A stretch of 64,000 nt of DNA, from contig CM075103.1 of NCBI GenBank assembly GCA_037576195.1, positions 37,647,250-37,711,249 on the forward strand, in the 5' to 3' direction. Below the pieces are notes generated by a model. It was not told where the DNA came from and did no database searches. It worked only from the letters and a program-made list of their open reading frames with translations. The DNA comes from Phytoseiulus persimilis (lineage: Eukaryota; Arthropoda; Arachnida; Mesostigmata; Phytoseiidae). Below, piece by piece: positions 48,132 through 61,772 of this stretch (position 1 is its first letter; each line of letters opens with the position of its first letter). Made by a program: the position numbers and the translations under genes.

Positions 48132-48225
48132 GTTATCGGGAATCGATTCGAAGAATTCCTGGCTGACCCTCGATTTTCAGAAATTTGGAGTTAAGACGTT
48201 TCGCATCTGGGCTCTTCAATTCTCC
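48132..48225 (+). repeat. dispersed repeat, copy 2 (see 13998-14093)
   Basis: Partner of the repeat at 14.0 kb. The conserved block starts just after CTCGATTTTCAG, a good splice-acceptor sequence (in copy 1, TTGACTTTTAG), so part of the match could be an exon. In the frame entered from that acceptor it reads VKTFRIWALQFSPESL. The other frame gives ELRRFASGLFN, conserved in copy 1. Which frame is real, if either, I cannot tell. Confidence 0.6.
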
Positions 48226-51200
48226 CCAGAGTCGTTGCCAAATCTAAAACAAGGAGCTCATATGGCTCGGATTCCGGATCGAAGTTGCAGTCGCCTCGTC
48301 AACAGGTATGGTCCAAGGGCGATCCTCGGAACGGCTCGCAGTATCGGAGAAGTCGAAATCCCCCGACATCTATCCTGGAGCTGATCTCGTGATGTCTCCA
48401 ACAGAGGAGTGTCCCTTGAACTTCAGTTCTATTCGGGCCATATTCGTTCGAAAATTCATCTCGATCCCTCCTCTGCGAAGCTCCCAGGTTTTCTGAGATT
48501 GGATGTTCATTCTCCGAGTCAAGGCGTTCGGTTCAACCATCACCTCACACACTCCTTGCCACAACTTTGAGTATCGCCCTGACCGCCACTGAAATCCGAT
48601 TGCGTGATTATCAACCGATCGAGACTATTAATAACTTATCAGTGAAATTGAGGTGATAGCCGGGGTAGGTTACAGCAGCTCATGAGGTGAGAGACGATTG
48701 TCAAGCCTCCGTCAGGTTGCTTGACTACCAGTTCACAACTTGCTCCTGATCGTCCAGATGTGCGTCCGGTACGTCCGTGCATTTGCGTGTCGGGATACGG
48801 CGCGTTTCTCCACTCGGAAGTTCTCGCATCTCTCGATATCCTCAGAACCCAAACTTGAGCGGACTCCCGTGGATCGCTCACTGGGAATGTGAGGACATCC
48901 GCGAACGAGATTGGCTGAACTTCAGAACCTCGGAGAGAGTTCGCGATACTTAGCTCTGAGAGCGACTATATTGGACCCATAGGCGGATCTGGAAATACGT
49001 GGCCGATCGGAGATGTTGGCGGATATCGGAGGGTGCGACAGTCTCAATGGTAATCTCGATCAGCATTGACGTATTTGGCATCATCACTCACAGAACCAAT
49101 ATCTTAAACGCCCGCAACTGACATTCCTGTGAAAGTATTCCTCGGGGAAAGCGGGGGAAACTGCTCGGTGGTATGTGATCCAGCGACATCTGATTCCGAT
49201 CATAAAGTTTCCGAGAGGACGCGGAGGATACTCGAGAGATATTACGCAACCTCATAAGCCTTGAGATCAATGTTGCCTAACGGGCGAACAGTCCGGGTTG
49301 AAGCTGCTCGTTAGACTTTCTTATGAAACATGACATGGAATGGCTCTTCTGCCAGCTAACAAATATCCCCCAAGATCCCTGATCCAATGCGACCGGCTGC
49401 AGAACCAGGGGTAGGTCCCCCGGCCGAGGACGATTGCGGAGGCTTTCTCGTTCTCCCCTCTAATGACTACAACTGTCTCAGCTGCAGCGTTCTCCACAGT
49501 CGAGGAAGAGGACGAATCTAGGTCTCGGGCAAGTGGCCGAGACGAATTGAAGGACTTCGAGACATATTTTCTGTCTACTTGTGCTCTTTCGCGTGTTTTC
49601 ATTCACTCCCGTCGTGAGCGTTACCAGACAGCCGGAGTCGAATGGGAGAACGGAACCCTAGAAACGCAACGGTGCGGCGGCAGAATAATGTGGCCATTGA
49701 TGTCGTCGAGGCACTAAGAGGACAGACGATGAGGATGAGGACGGGCTCCTCCTCATTTCAAAAGATACCATGAGAAGCATCGTCAATGCGCTCCTTTGTC
49801 CTGAGAGAGCGAGCAAAAAAAGAAGCCACTTAGCAGGAATGGTTAGAAGGGAGACTTTGCTTCGTTCTTCCGCCTGCGCCCTCCACTTCCCTCCGTCTTC
49901 GCGTGCGATCCCTTAAATGGAGGGGACTCAATGTTTTTATGCGTCCCCACTAGAGAGCAAAGGCAGTGGGTAAATGGGCCGCCTGCCGTTGCCATCATCG
50001 ACTTCGTCTTCCTTTCTTTCAGAGCGTCAGTGGAACTACTCATTCCACCCCGCTCGACAGCATACCCGTTTACCGTCGCTCCTCTTTTTGCGTCGGCGGC
50101 GGCGACGCGACGGTCCTGTCACGCCGGAAAAACGGCGCTGTCACGTCAGGTGAGCTCATCCTCCTTGTGCTCGCTCGCGAGTTAGTTCCGGGGTGGTCGG
50201 AGTCTCTGCATGTTTTTGGTTGCGATCCGAGGTGACTCTGCTTCGACGCAGAACTCTCCTGGGAAACTCTCCCTTCTGTATCCGTGGGGAAGCACTGGAA
50301 ATCATATTCCGACGTCACATCAGCACTGGGTTCTGAGCCTTACCGCTCGCACTCGGGCGGAGTGTGGGAATCTCCGGAGCTGAGGCAGCCGAAGGAACCA
50401 TGCAATTTATCCGGCGGTGAGTTGAGTAGAATCGAGGATTGAAGCGAAGCCTCAGGTGACGAGACTCATGATGAGCATCTCCTTCCAGGATGGTCCCGAT
50501 TGCTCGCGCGCTCGATTGGAAATTAACAAAGCCAGATCGATGCCCTCTGATCTTCAACGTGTTGGCCTTACGCCCGATGAGCATTCGGGAATCCTTCAAA
50601 TCGTCCACAGTGCTTTGTGTAGCGAGCAAGGAAGTTGTGACTCGAGACAGACGGGGGCACAACGGGGAGGGGTCCCATGCTCCCCCTCCCCCTGAGGTTT
50701 CGTCCTTCCCGCTAGGGTTCGTGTAATCGATCTTTGCTCCCCCAGATCAGCCTTTCCGATCCAGAACGGTGAAACCAGGGCGTTTGTGTGACCACAGCAA
50801 GGAAAGAAGTCGGGATCTTGAAGAATCAAGTAGCCCAAAATGTTTGCGGACTCGAAGTAGACCCAACATGTTGTCTCTCGGTCGAAAATGTTCACCTCAC
50901 TGTGCAGATATTCTCCGAGATTCTTGCTCCACAGAACGTTTCGGAAGTGGGAAAACTCTTGCCTGATTTTCGTGCGAGCAGAGAGATCAATTCGGTTTGG
51001 GCCTGGCAATATGTGTAGTAGACACCAGCTTCAATACTGAACTATAAATTCTAGACGCCATCGAAGAAATGGCTGAAGCGAACAGCTATCAGGAAGACAT
51101 ACGGTTACCTCTCGATCGCTGGTCTCTTTTCTATTTCTCAGCCAACGTCGGTCGTTTCCCGACCGCATGTGCGAATCGTGTCGCCGATTTCGAAGCTGCG

Positions 51201-52927
51201 TTAGTTCTGGGAAGATCGGCGTGTTCTCCTCCCTGACAAGGCTTCACAATGTTCCCATGATTCAATTCGATGCCGCTGCTCAGCTCCATGGCGAATCTTC
51301 GGGACCGCTTCCTCAAGGGAATCAACTCGATCTCAGAGCTCCTGTGGAGGGAAAAGAATATGAGGCATTCCTTTTGGAACACCGAGTCGGGCTTCCAACA
51401 ATCGTGATCGCTTGATGTTCCATCTCGCCGCATGAAGTTCTGATGCGACTCTTATCATCGTTGTTCCGATCACAAGAGAACGTATAACGAGGCAGTCGAT
51501 CGAGCCGATTGGTAATCAGTGTCAAAAGTAAGTATGAAAGAGAGAGGGAGGGGCGAGCATTGTCGCCGACGTCAAACACGCGAGATGATAAAGTGGAGCG
51601 CACAAATCACGACCCCGTCCATTTGTCTCTTGTCGCACGGCTGAGACTCCCTTGTTTTGTTATATATGACTCCCCGAAATGAACATCTGAGTTAACTCAT
51701 TGAGAAGATGCTAGTCGGGATCGAATCAGTTTCATCAGACCGTCTCGAATCGGCTAATTGTCCCGAAATCCAGTATCTGGTCCCAGTGGAAGTATTCTCT
51801 CACCTGGGGGTTGGAGGCGTAACATGCGTCCCGAGTCGTGAGACGTTTCGGCGCCGAAGCATCAAAATACGATCCCCATCCGCTGATGTGGTGCGAGTTG
51901 TCCCGCGCCCGGGAGGAGCTCTCGCAAATCAAGGCATTTGACAGAGTTTTCCCTCCTCGGAAGTTCTACGCGGAATCTTTCTCTTCACCACGATGTCGAG
52001 ATCGTTTCGCCCTGGAAGGAGCTCCGTGGCAAAGAACCCCATACCCGGGACTTTGGGGTAGAATTGGAGTCGGCTCCCCATTCACCGGCAGGACCCGCAG
52101 ACAATGGCCCCACCCCTCGAATCAACCAGAAAGGCTCATGCATTGCGGCTTGAGGAACGTCATGAAAAATGGGTGCAGGCGAAAAATCCAAACGTGGTGA
52201 GTAAAAACTCAGAGAACGGAGTTCACTTACTCGACTCTTAGGCGACCACGGGACTTCCATTTTTAGTGAGGTCTGGACTCGCGGTAGCGTCTCGACTGCG
52301 CAGGTCTAAATTGTCCATTACCCAAGTTGTGACGAATGTCCAAGCTTTCCCTCGAAAGCGAGGCGGCTCCCTGCTCAGTCACTGCATGAGACCATCTTGA
52401 TGAGCGCCGGATGAAATCATCACTGCCGCCCAAAATCACAAGGACTCAAACTGGTTCGGAGTGTACGGGACATTCATCGGAATGTCCTCCCTGAAGACTG
52501 GAGGGACCTCGAAGGTTTGGAGGGTTGTTACCGCGGTCTCATCAGACTCATGCGAATTTCAGTCCCGCACAGCACAGGGACATCAGCCCGGTGACAACTC
52601 AGTTTTGTTGGGAGGAAAGCAAAGGAGGGAGGGAGGAGGGAGAGTTGGAGCTCGAGAAGCGGACGCCGAGCGTTCGAGCTACGGGGTAGCTGAACGATTC
52701 AAGCCCAGCGAATGTTCGGAATAGAAGAGAGATGATCATAGTTTTATGTCGGTCTAATATGGCAGGGGTAATGTCTGCCGCTCGCGGCTACGCACTCGAC
52801 GACATCGTCTCGTCCGCCTGTCGGATGGTTGTACATATCGTTAACATATGAGCGATGCAAAAATGCAATGCCATGCTACTGCTGCCACTCATTCCCCTCG
52901 TTGAATGCGTTTTTATCCCTTCCGTCT

Positions 52928-53389
52928 TCACAGGACGATTCCCGTTCTCCTTCGCGAGCATTCATCCCTGCGGCTCCTCATACTCCTTCTCGGACGTGAT
53001 CTCCCCTTTTTCAAAGTTTTCCTGTCCCCCGTCACACTCGTTCGTCTTTCAAGGATCGCTATCAGGAACCGGGTCCTCTGAAGCCTCGCTCTCCCCATTT
53101 CGAGCCCCATGGACCCGATCAGCTCGTGGATTTCATCGAAACACGTCTTTCACTCGTTTTCCAGCGTCCGGTTCTCGTCATTCATTTCCTGGTGGCGCTC
53201 AGCTCGGGCTCGATATTCGATCTTCCGTCGCCATTCTCTCCCTCGGGTCTTCCGCGTGGGGGAAGCCTCTCTGGCTGCCGATACGACCTCCGGCTTCCGT
53301 TGATTGATCCCAACATTTCCTGGGATCTTGACCCTACTCGGGCGCCATGCTCCAGTGCCCCTCCAAGATCGCACTCGACGCGCCCTCAA
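52928..53389 (-). pseudogene. charged, coiled-coil-like frame with one internal TGA
   Basis: A single minus-strand frame runs from 53389 to 52928 with one TGA at 53150-53152. Around the stop it reads KIEYRARAERHQEMNDENRT and LENE before it, then KTCFDEIHELIGSMGLEMG after it. This is rich in Glu, Arg, Asn and Lys with a helical look that faintly recalls a bZIP basic region and zipper, but the Leu heptads are poor and the basic region lacks its N-x-x-A-x-x-S/C-R core. It could be a decayed gene piece, an exon with a missed intron, or chance. Confidence 0.2.
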
Positions 53390-56183
53390 CAGCTCAAGTG
53401 AGTGAAGTTGCGGGAGAACATGTTCCCGCCGGGGGAGGGGGAGAAATAATATGGAAGGAACAATGAGAGAGACGCTAATTCACAGTCCATTAGCAAGCTG
53501 CAATCTGTTGCTTCCAGCCTTTCATTATTCTCTTTCCAGCGCTCATTTTATATGGATCGATAATCTAAATCACGCGGCGGATTATTCTCCGTCGGCCTTC
53601 GACGTTGAGACTTGAAACGAGCGGCCGCCCTCCTCGAGCATTGCCGATTCCTCGCCATAACCCATTGAGTCCGGATAACAGATCTCTGAGTTCAGATCCG
53701 CGTTTCGCGTCCAGGGCTCCATTTTCTGGCAGAGCCGATGGAATCTGTCGGAAGAACCGAAGATCGTCGCTCCTTCTGTTGCGGACGCCAGGCGCTCCTG
53801 GAAGCACGAATGAACGAATTGAGCCGTCCGTCGGGGTTGCGTCCAGATTGTCAAAGCGAGCGAGGGCATGTGCGCATTCGTGTGGGCTCGGGGCTCCAGC
53901 GCGCGGGCCGAGCAAACGATGACGAGCGATTAATCAGCGTCTTTAGAAGTCGTTTAGGCTTTTGGGCATCTGTTCGGTGCGCCCCGGGCACTTTCCACAG
54001 GCCGAGCCTTGTTGCAGCTAAGCCCCGCTGGTTAGACGCCCGTCGGCCGCTCGCTGTGCGCCCTCTCCTGGGTCCGACCGTCGTGCCGTCCAGGCCAACA
54101 AAGGCGACCGTTGCCAGCTGCTCGCTGGCTTCTGAAAGCAAATTGCTCCGCGATAAAGATGGACAACGTTCTCGGCCGTTTCCTGGCCGCCCCGCCAGCC
54201 AGCCCGGTCGCCTCCCTTTCACCCTATCAAGCAAGAAGCAAACCAGGCTAGGGAACGAGCGCCAACGAAAAGAGAAAGGAGGGCGAGCAGGCTACGCCGA
54301 TGTGACTTCGTGCCAACGTAGTCCATCAGCGAGCACTGATTAGCAACAACTTTTCCATTAACGAGATTGATTCTCAATCAAAGCTTCTTGTCACCAAGGA
54401 TCATGAGCATGTCCTGTCCGTCTTGTTGTGAAACTACGTGAGCAGCGGTCGTCCCTTTTCTCGGCAGACTCGACACAGTTGGCTCCTTCTGTCAAATACT
54501 GACTTTGTGTCGCTGACCCCCTCAGCCGGTCAATTGCGAAGCCAATCCAGGTGGTGGACCGGACTATCAAGCCATCCTGCACGCTTACACGAGTGATTTG
54601 ACTACTCTCGTGAACATTTCCGACGTTTTTCGCTCGAGTGATATTACTTTGTAGAGATTCTTCTGATTCCTCTGCATAGGAGGACTCAGGAAGCACCGAA
54701 TAAACTTCAGCGACTCTCCCGGCCGTTCCTATTTTGGAGTTCCTTGTGATGACATTTCAGTGAGTTTGGGTTATGGATCCGGCTATGCGCAGGGCGGTTC
54801 GTGAATCTGTCTGTTGCTGGGAGAGTTGTTCTCCTCGGGTCAAAGCATACTTGCGACTTCGAACAACTTCCGTTTACTTTTCTCTGCTGCTCACAGCTCA
54901 TGATAGAGTTTGCTGCAAGAGAAACCACGGGGTTTTAGAGGAGAGGTCTTCACCGACGGATTTCGGAAACGGCCGACCTTCAAAATATGTCGAACAAGCA
55001 TGACAGTGTGCGACAAGTCGTATTTCGCCGCGAACGATCGGTGTCATGAGCGGACACGTTTGCTTTCGTCTCGCCGCGATGACATCGCGCAAACCCGCTG
55101 ACTTCGGCAATGGCTATTTCGAGCTCTTTCACTCGCGTGGACCTGAATGCTTTCGAACTGAGCCAGGAAGCTGAAGCGTCTGTGTCGTTGAGCTCGGCCT
55201 CGGAGTTCAAAATTTCAAATCGATGCGACCACGTGATCCGGTTGACGGAATCAGAGGCCGAGACAGCGGGGGGCTGAGCGAGCTCGAAAATCCTCGGTCG
55301 TGCGCTGATGGTGGTAGGGGTATCCGAGAGGCTGTGGACTCCTCTGATCGCAGATTTTGCTCCACGAATGACAACGCCAAGCGCCACCGCGGTCGGCGCT
55401 CCCGAGAAGCAAAACCGTTCAGCTTGTTCAGTACACGTTTCTCCACCAATAAATCGGACTTTCCTGCTCAACTCTCCCTCCACCTGAGAGTACAGAGTAG
55501 CACATTGTCGTGCGACTCGTTCTCAAGTGAATTCACTTCGAACTAGTGCGTTCCATTAATCAGAGCTAATAAGGCGCATAACGATATAGCGTCGCTCGTT
55601 GCAAGTGTGCAGCGCGAGATCATATTCGCTCGCATGCATGACTGGCTTCACGGAAACGTTGAACGACGGCCGCCAAGAGTGTATGGATTGAACGCACCAC
55701 GACAACAGTTACTGAGAAGAAATCACTCTCAGAGCACTTTCGCTGTCATTTGCGCCATGAGCCGAGCGGTTCATACATGCTCCGTTGAATATTGCAGAAA
55801 TCGACGCCGCGGCAAGATCAAATGAGGTGTCGACTTGGATTGCATTGGGGGGGACACAATCTACACCCTTTCCCGAACAGTGGTTCAAGTTATACCAGTA
55901 CAGGATGCTGGTCCGGTCTCTGGGTGCGATTCACTTTTGCGGATAGTAATGGGTGATAGAAAAATTTCCGAGCCCCAAAACGTGATTGCTCGAAACCTCG
56001 CTCCCAGGAGGCACGGGAAAACTATGGAAGATATTTCGAGAAATTCAATCATTCTCAGATCCGATCCAGCGTGACATCATCCGAGAGCTGACCATGCTCA
56101 CACGAGCGATTCTACTGGAATTTTCGAGAATCAGAGGGAGACGGTTTTACGATTCTGCCGAATCTAAGGTAATAAGATATTCA

Positions 56184-56196
56184 CCCCCCCCCCCCC
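56184..56196. repeat. poly-C tract (C13)
   Basis: Uninterrupted run of thirteen C, a mononucleotide repeat prone to length error. Confidence 0.9.
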
Positions 56197-58323
56197 TTCT
56201 TCACCGGCGGAATCCTCTTCACTCGAGAGGAAATTCAGAGGTTGGAAGAAACGAGAGAAAGATTCATTCCATGTTTTACTGTTACCGTTTTTCGCCCCAT
56301 AGCATATCGTGAGGGCCCAGGTCCCGACCCTGAAAAATGCCGCGGAAAGGAAGTTCCCGAGGGTGTTGTAGTGTCCTTCAGCGCCGCGTCTGAATCAGCT
56401 CGTTGTGTTAAGACGAATTCGTGGTTCATTACCGTTGTTGCTGTTTCAGGAGCTGATGCAGGCAGACAGACAGGCGTTTCCTAGAGTAGTGTGCTCTCTC
56501 GCTGACACTTGAGGCTAATCGGTACTCGAGGGTCGGTCAGTTGATGCACCCACCCGTCGCTCACCCCCACCGCAAGCTCTGGTGTTGGCGCAGCACGAAT
56601 GCGAAGCACGCATCTGCTTGCAATTGCAAAGTGGCCGAATCCACTCGGGGCGGGTTTTCGGAGGGGGTCTTGCTGGGGGAATCGTTCTTGTTTCTATTCA
56701 GTTGCTGTTCATTTCGGGGAAGGACCTGCGATAGTTTTGACGGTCGTGGTCAGGACACCAGTGACACATCCCCTTGGTGATCTTCCCGGAGGCAGCTCCA
56801 CTCGTTGCGAGCCCGTCTGCCGCCGTCGCCAGTGTCGACGTGAACGCGGCCCATGCGGACATCGTCGTTGTCGTTATGAGGCTATTTCCATTTTTCAAAC
56901 CGCCAGCAGCGTCGTCTACGCTTACGCCTCGGAGGCCATAGAGAGGGACCCCTCGTGGACGTTGATGACTCAGAACGATTGTGTACAAACAGCCCCTCGG
57001 ACACGCAGACAGCTAGCCGGTAGCGTGGCCGGGCGGTTCGCGACTGCGGCAGAAGCAACCATGCGACATGTACGCTCAGGCACACATACACACATATGTC
57101 CTTTCTCAAAGCATGGCCATGATCCACAATGGCTTGAAGTGAGACATCGCTATGGCTTATTCCTCCGCTAGCCCACGAAATTGCGTGTGTCATCGGAATG
57201 AGTCCATCTCCGTTTGTCGCCTCAGCGAAACGGGAAGCACGGTTACAGTGCGAGCTCAGATGATTTCTTCCGAAGTTTTACTAATCGGAAACTGAAAGCG
57301 CGTCGAGCTCGATCATTTCACGGAGACCGAGTTTCAAGCGAGACCGTTCCAGCCTCACAAGTCCATCCACCCTCAGGCGAGGAACATCTCGAATTCGGAA
57401 CCTCACATCATAGGAAGTGGTTGCCTCGAAGGTCCCTCGTCTGAGGGGTTCTGGGATACAAATGGGAGCCTGACGGAGTCCATGAGGGGAATGAATCCCT
57501 CGATGCGAACCGGAATCGCTCCAGCGGACGCAGATCAAAGGTTTCGCGCGTAACGTTCCGGAACCGTAAACGTTATTTATCATTGCCGGAGCGCCGCTCG
57601 TTAGTATGCGACTGCATCGTGACGGTTGGCGCCGCGGGCTAATAAAAAATTGACAGAATAGTCGTCTCTGTCATATGAAAACCATATCTCTCGGTGGGAC
57701 GAGAGCAGGAGGGGGGAAGGGATCCGTCCTGGTTCTCCTCACATTATTTTTGAAAAGCTCGCTTCTCCGTCGTTTGCTTCGCCCTGCGCAGCGAAACGCG
57801 TCGTCGTATCCTCCCTAATCCTTACCCGTAATTCTACTCAGGGAAACGCAAGGATTTCCACGACAGAAAATAGGTCTGATGCAGTCATGCGGAGGCCAGC
57901 CCGCTTCCCCATTACGGTTATCCTCGAGACCCTCTGTCCCAACCCTTGGGCCATGCTTGCTTACTTCCTCGGGGCTTGATTTCCAGGAGAACGTTCCTTC
58001 CGCGCGACCCCCGACAGTTCCTCGGTGCACTGATCCTTGGAGGAATTCATACTGGTTCCTGAGCTGCTATGTCAGAACGGGATGGGGTTTTCATCCCTTT
58101 GTGTTCGCCATGAGGCATTAGCGCTCCTGCACGGTGCCATGTACGAAGCTCTGATATCGGTTCCAGAACTGAGACGTGCCTCAGAGGTCAGGCATGTAGA
58201 CATTGATCAGATTCGGGTTTGTTTGCTGTGTTTAGGCTCGATCTTCCAGATCCGCTGCAAATATGTATTCAGGCCATTGCCCAGAGGAGCATAAGCAAAC
58301 GTGTATGCAGAATAATCAGCAAT

Positions 58324-58350
58324 CGTTGCACTGAGTAGCTCACTGCAACG
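58324..58350. repeat. 27-nt near-perfect palindrome
   Basis: CGTTGCA-C-TGAG and CTCA-C-TGCAACG pair around TAG with one C:C mismatch. No surrounding element was identified. Confidence 0.8.
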
Positions 58351-61022
58351 AATATAGCGGGCCACAAACAAACGGGAATCTGTTTGTAACCTGCATTATT
58401 CGCACAGGGCGATCTAGTATGGTACTGATGCTGAACTCGTCGAAAACGATCCAGATCTGGGAGGATATCCAATGTGAATGTTCTCGCGATGCTTGAGGCT
58501 GTTTTTTTTTTGTTCACAACTCACAAAGCGGAGGCCTTATGATTCACACCAGAAGCTGTGGCTGCCGAAAGAATGACCCAGACGAATGAAAAATCCAGAT
58601 CGACTGTGGGGCTCATACAGATGATACTCGCTGAAGAAAACCCGAGGCTAACTACTTGGAGACGTGAGAGGATAGAGGTCCGGAAGAGTTTGGAAATCTA
58701 CCTTGGCGGGAAGACATGAGAGGGAAAGAAATGTGTGAGGGAGAAGGTAGGGTCAAGCTGAGCAGTACGATTGGTGAATAATTCAACAGGGCATCGGTGT
58801 TGCTTGGCACCACACCAGGCCGCACGAACGAGGACCGAAGACAGAGGAACGAGGTGAGAGAATTTAGTTGGATATCTTCCACGGAAGTATCGATCGAATA
58901 CTTTGCGTGGCGAGGACGAGGAACGAGGACTCTAGAGAGAGTGACTCCGAATGAAATCGAGGATATAAAGGGGAGAAAATAGAATTATCGCCCACTTTGG
59001 CTCCGTGGCCGGAAAATAGGAACGGTACCATAAGCTGGTTTCGCATCTCAAGAGTCTCTGAGAGTTCCGATACTGCTGCCTGTGGGATATACAGCCAAGG
59101 GACACGTTCTGGGTTTCAAAGAATTATCAGTCTATTATTGCATTCTTAACAATCATCGACTGCCCATCAACCTCTGATTCTGAGTATTGGACTCCAACGG
59201 ATATCTACAACACGCGTTCGAGTGGATACAGATCTGCTAATACAGCTCAAACGACACCGTTTTCGATCAGACTGACAAATCCATTGCCCGAGCAGGGAAC
59301 ACTTGCTCAGGACTCATCTTCCGATACGAACCAAGAAGGGAGCTTTGTGACCTTGAGCACATCCTTGGGGAAGGGGATTCGAACATCGCCCGGGGATTTC
59401 CGTAGGTACGCTCCAACGGCTCTGCGCTGAGGAGCTCGTTAAACAGCGGCAAGAAAATTGAGACACGTGAGGAAATCCATTCCTTGACGCTCGGACAGGC
59501 GCCGCTCACAGCCGAGCGAGAACACAACGCATGACTGTGGGGACGCATAGTGGCGGGTTGCGGTAGATGGGTCCTGACATTGTGATCATGAGAACACCCA
59601 TAAAACCATGTCACGAACGTCGTAACTATGGTGACCGAAGAAGATGATTCGCGACTGCCGAGCATTGGGAAGCTATCCAAGATGCCCGTCGCGGCGGCTC
59701 TCTATTGCCGGCATTGCGATGGTGGACAATGCGATCGAATTCTGACTGACACTCGTCCCGATGCCAGTTGTGGAAAGTCAAATTCATCATAAATCCTTGA
59801 CAGTTTGGCTGACGCGATCTTGTTCTCTCCATGGAAGACCACGAATTCAAGTCGAGGATTCTCGAGTCGGGATTGTAGATGATTGATTCATTTTCCATGC
59901 ATTCTCACTCGATTAAGTGGGAGAATGGGCATATTTCACACCTTCTGAATTTTCGAAGCCGAAAAACTGCATAAACTCCCTGGCCGTTCACAGCAACAAT
60001 ATCAAAAGTCTTCCTATACTCTCGGAAACCGAATTCCGTTCCTGACTTCGGAAGGCCTGATCAGTTGCAGGCCCGAGGAGCCGATCAGAACTCGATCAGA
60101 GAACAACAGATACAACACCGCTGTAATATTTGCCGATTCGAACAGGAGGAGGAGATTAGAAACCGTGATGACTGTTAGCGTTCCACATTTCCATCACGTG
60201 GAAACGTGGCACGAAGATCGATCCCGGGGAGTTTCTGTGCAGCGATTGCTCCAGGGTTTAACTCGAGAACTCTAGAAATACTATTCCGTTCCGATGAGGT
60301 GAGATTTGAGCATGCCGAGACATCGAACCCGAACGATGGGATCGTTGCCTCTAGTGTGGAAAGAGTGGTCCTCAGAGGGGCTGAGACCGAACACCGCGTA
60401 CGCCACCTTCCGGTGCCGACCTCCCCCGGTGAGCGCTACAGACCAAGAGAACCTTCCTACCCGTGGCACGATGGGGGAGAGTACAGGCCGGAGCAGACGA
60501 CGTTTCCATGATGATGCAATCTTCGCTAGCGGCACGCGACTGAAGTTCCCGGGGCTTGCCTGATGAGAGGGCCGCGGCCGGCTCCACGATAATTATTCTT
60601 GGTTAATGAACGAATTTCGACCAAGTTTGTCAACAATTCGCGCGCAGTTCCGAGAAAATTGCTCTTCCTCGAAACACCCCTTAATCGGGATGGGGAACGA
60701 GGGCTGCCAGAGAAAACTGAGTTCCTCCATCACATCTGGAAGATGCGCATAAATCAAGACATTCCGGAACCAAGACGCGCTTCTCGCCTCTCGAGGTGGC
60801 GCCGGGTATGAAGCTGGAACTCTGGCCTCGACCGACCGCCTTGTGCCCGAGAGGCGCGCGAGGGTTGTTGGCGCGTCTTGCATCGAGCTCGAGTTCAGAG
60901 AAAAAGCTCCTCGGATCTCTCGTGCTCTTCTCGCTTTTTCCGCTCTGATAACAAAGCGTCGTCGACAATGAGTTGGAGATAAGAGACGGAGCCTCATTAA
61001 TTTCCTTCTTTTAAACAGAAGC

Positions 61023-61100
61023 CGAGGTCGCGGCAGCGGCGGGGGCGGAGACAACGACAACGCAGATGATAACAATGCCAACAACAACAGCAGAAACAAT
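61023..61100. repeat. degenerate trinucleotide repeat
   Basis: A stretch of GCN- and AAC/ACA-type triplets (for example GCGGCAGCGGCGG and CAACAACAACAGCAG). On the minus strand it reads as a Leu-rich signal-like start, but there is no ATG and the effect comes from the repeat. Confidence 0.7.
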
Positions 61101-61690
61101 TGTATAAATGCACGAGGATAAATAACGTCGAGGTTGTGAATGCAATCGCTGACTCAAAAAATCGGACTAGAATAAATCATTTCAGAAACATGAGAATTTG
61201 GTGTACGCAGCCGTCTCGGCAGATAGATAGGAGTGCAAGCTGCCGCACCGGGAGAAATATTATTGCGCTGATAGAAACATGTGATTAAATGCGACGCTGC
61301 GGAGCCGAGCTGAGCCCGAGCTCTGATGGGCTGACGTTCTAGTCTGAGGATGGGTTTTCGCTGCTTATCTCAGCAGCGAGCTGAATGAGCGGATGATTTT
61401 GCTCTAGCTGGCGTGTGCGTTCCCATTTTTGTTTCTCCCGACTCCCCCTGGTCTGAGCAGGCCTCACGGGATCAGGAGGTTCTGTGTCCTGAACCAAACC
61501 GGGATTCCCCCAGAGGATGTCTGTGGAAACCTGTCACTCGCCGACTCCAGCCGGTGCGCTGAACGAGTGCGGAAATGGGCGGACTGGAACGATGCGTACC
61601 AGGAAATGGACGGAAACTTTCTCAACATTCTAGCTTGAGCTGAGCATCATCCAAAATCCTGTGGTGGTGGGGGCAAAACTGATCCGAGTT

Positions 61691-61772
61691 CGCATGTTCA
61701 GCCCAGAGGCCTTGGTGCCTGACCCGGGAATGCGAGGGAATCCCACACAACGGGTTCAAATCCCGCTGTCAG
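61691..61772 (+). mobile_element. tRNA-derived SINE fragment
   Basis: A good B-box, GGGTTCAAATCCC (61752-61764), is preceded at the right distance by a poor A-box, CAGCCCAGAGG (61699-61709), and by GCCTTGGTGCC. The same inner sequence (GCCTTGGGTGCC) occurs in the SINE head at 22396-22478. The T-stem pairs 4 of 5, while the acceptor ends do not pair. It is probably a truncated copy of the same SINE family. Confidence 0.45.

Noticed and set aside
50788-51018. plus-strand frame that loosely recalls P-element/THAP9 transposase
   Set aside because: The resemblance is limited to spacing of a few hydrophobic residues; no catalytic or zinc-finger motif is present.
53738-54343. overlapping long frames on both strands in a G+C-rich stretch
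   Set aside because: No domain, no codon signature that favours one strand; probably base-composition effects.
60593-61099. 168-codon minus frame with a Leu-rich signal-like start
   Set aside because: The hydrophobic start is the translation of a trinucleotide repeat and begins without ATG; the rest has no recognisable domain.
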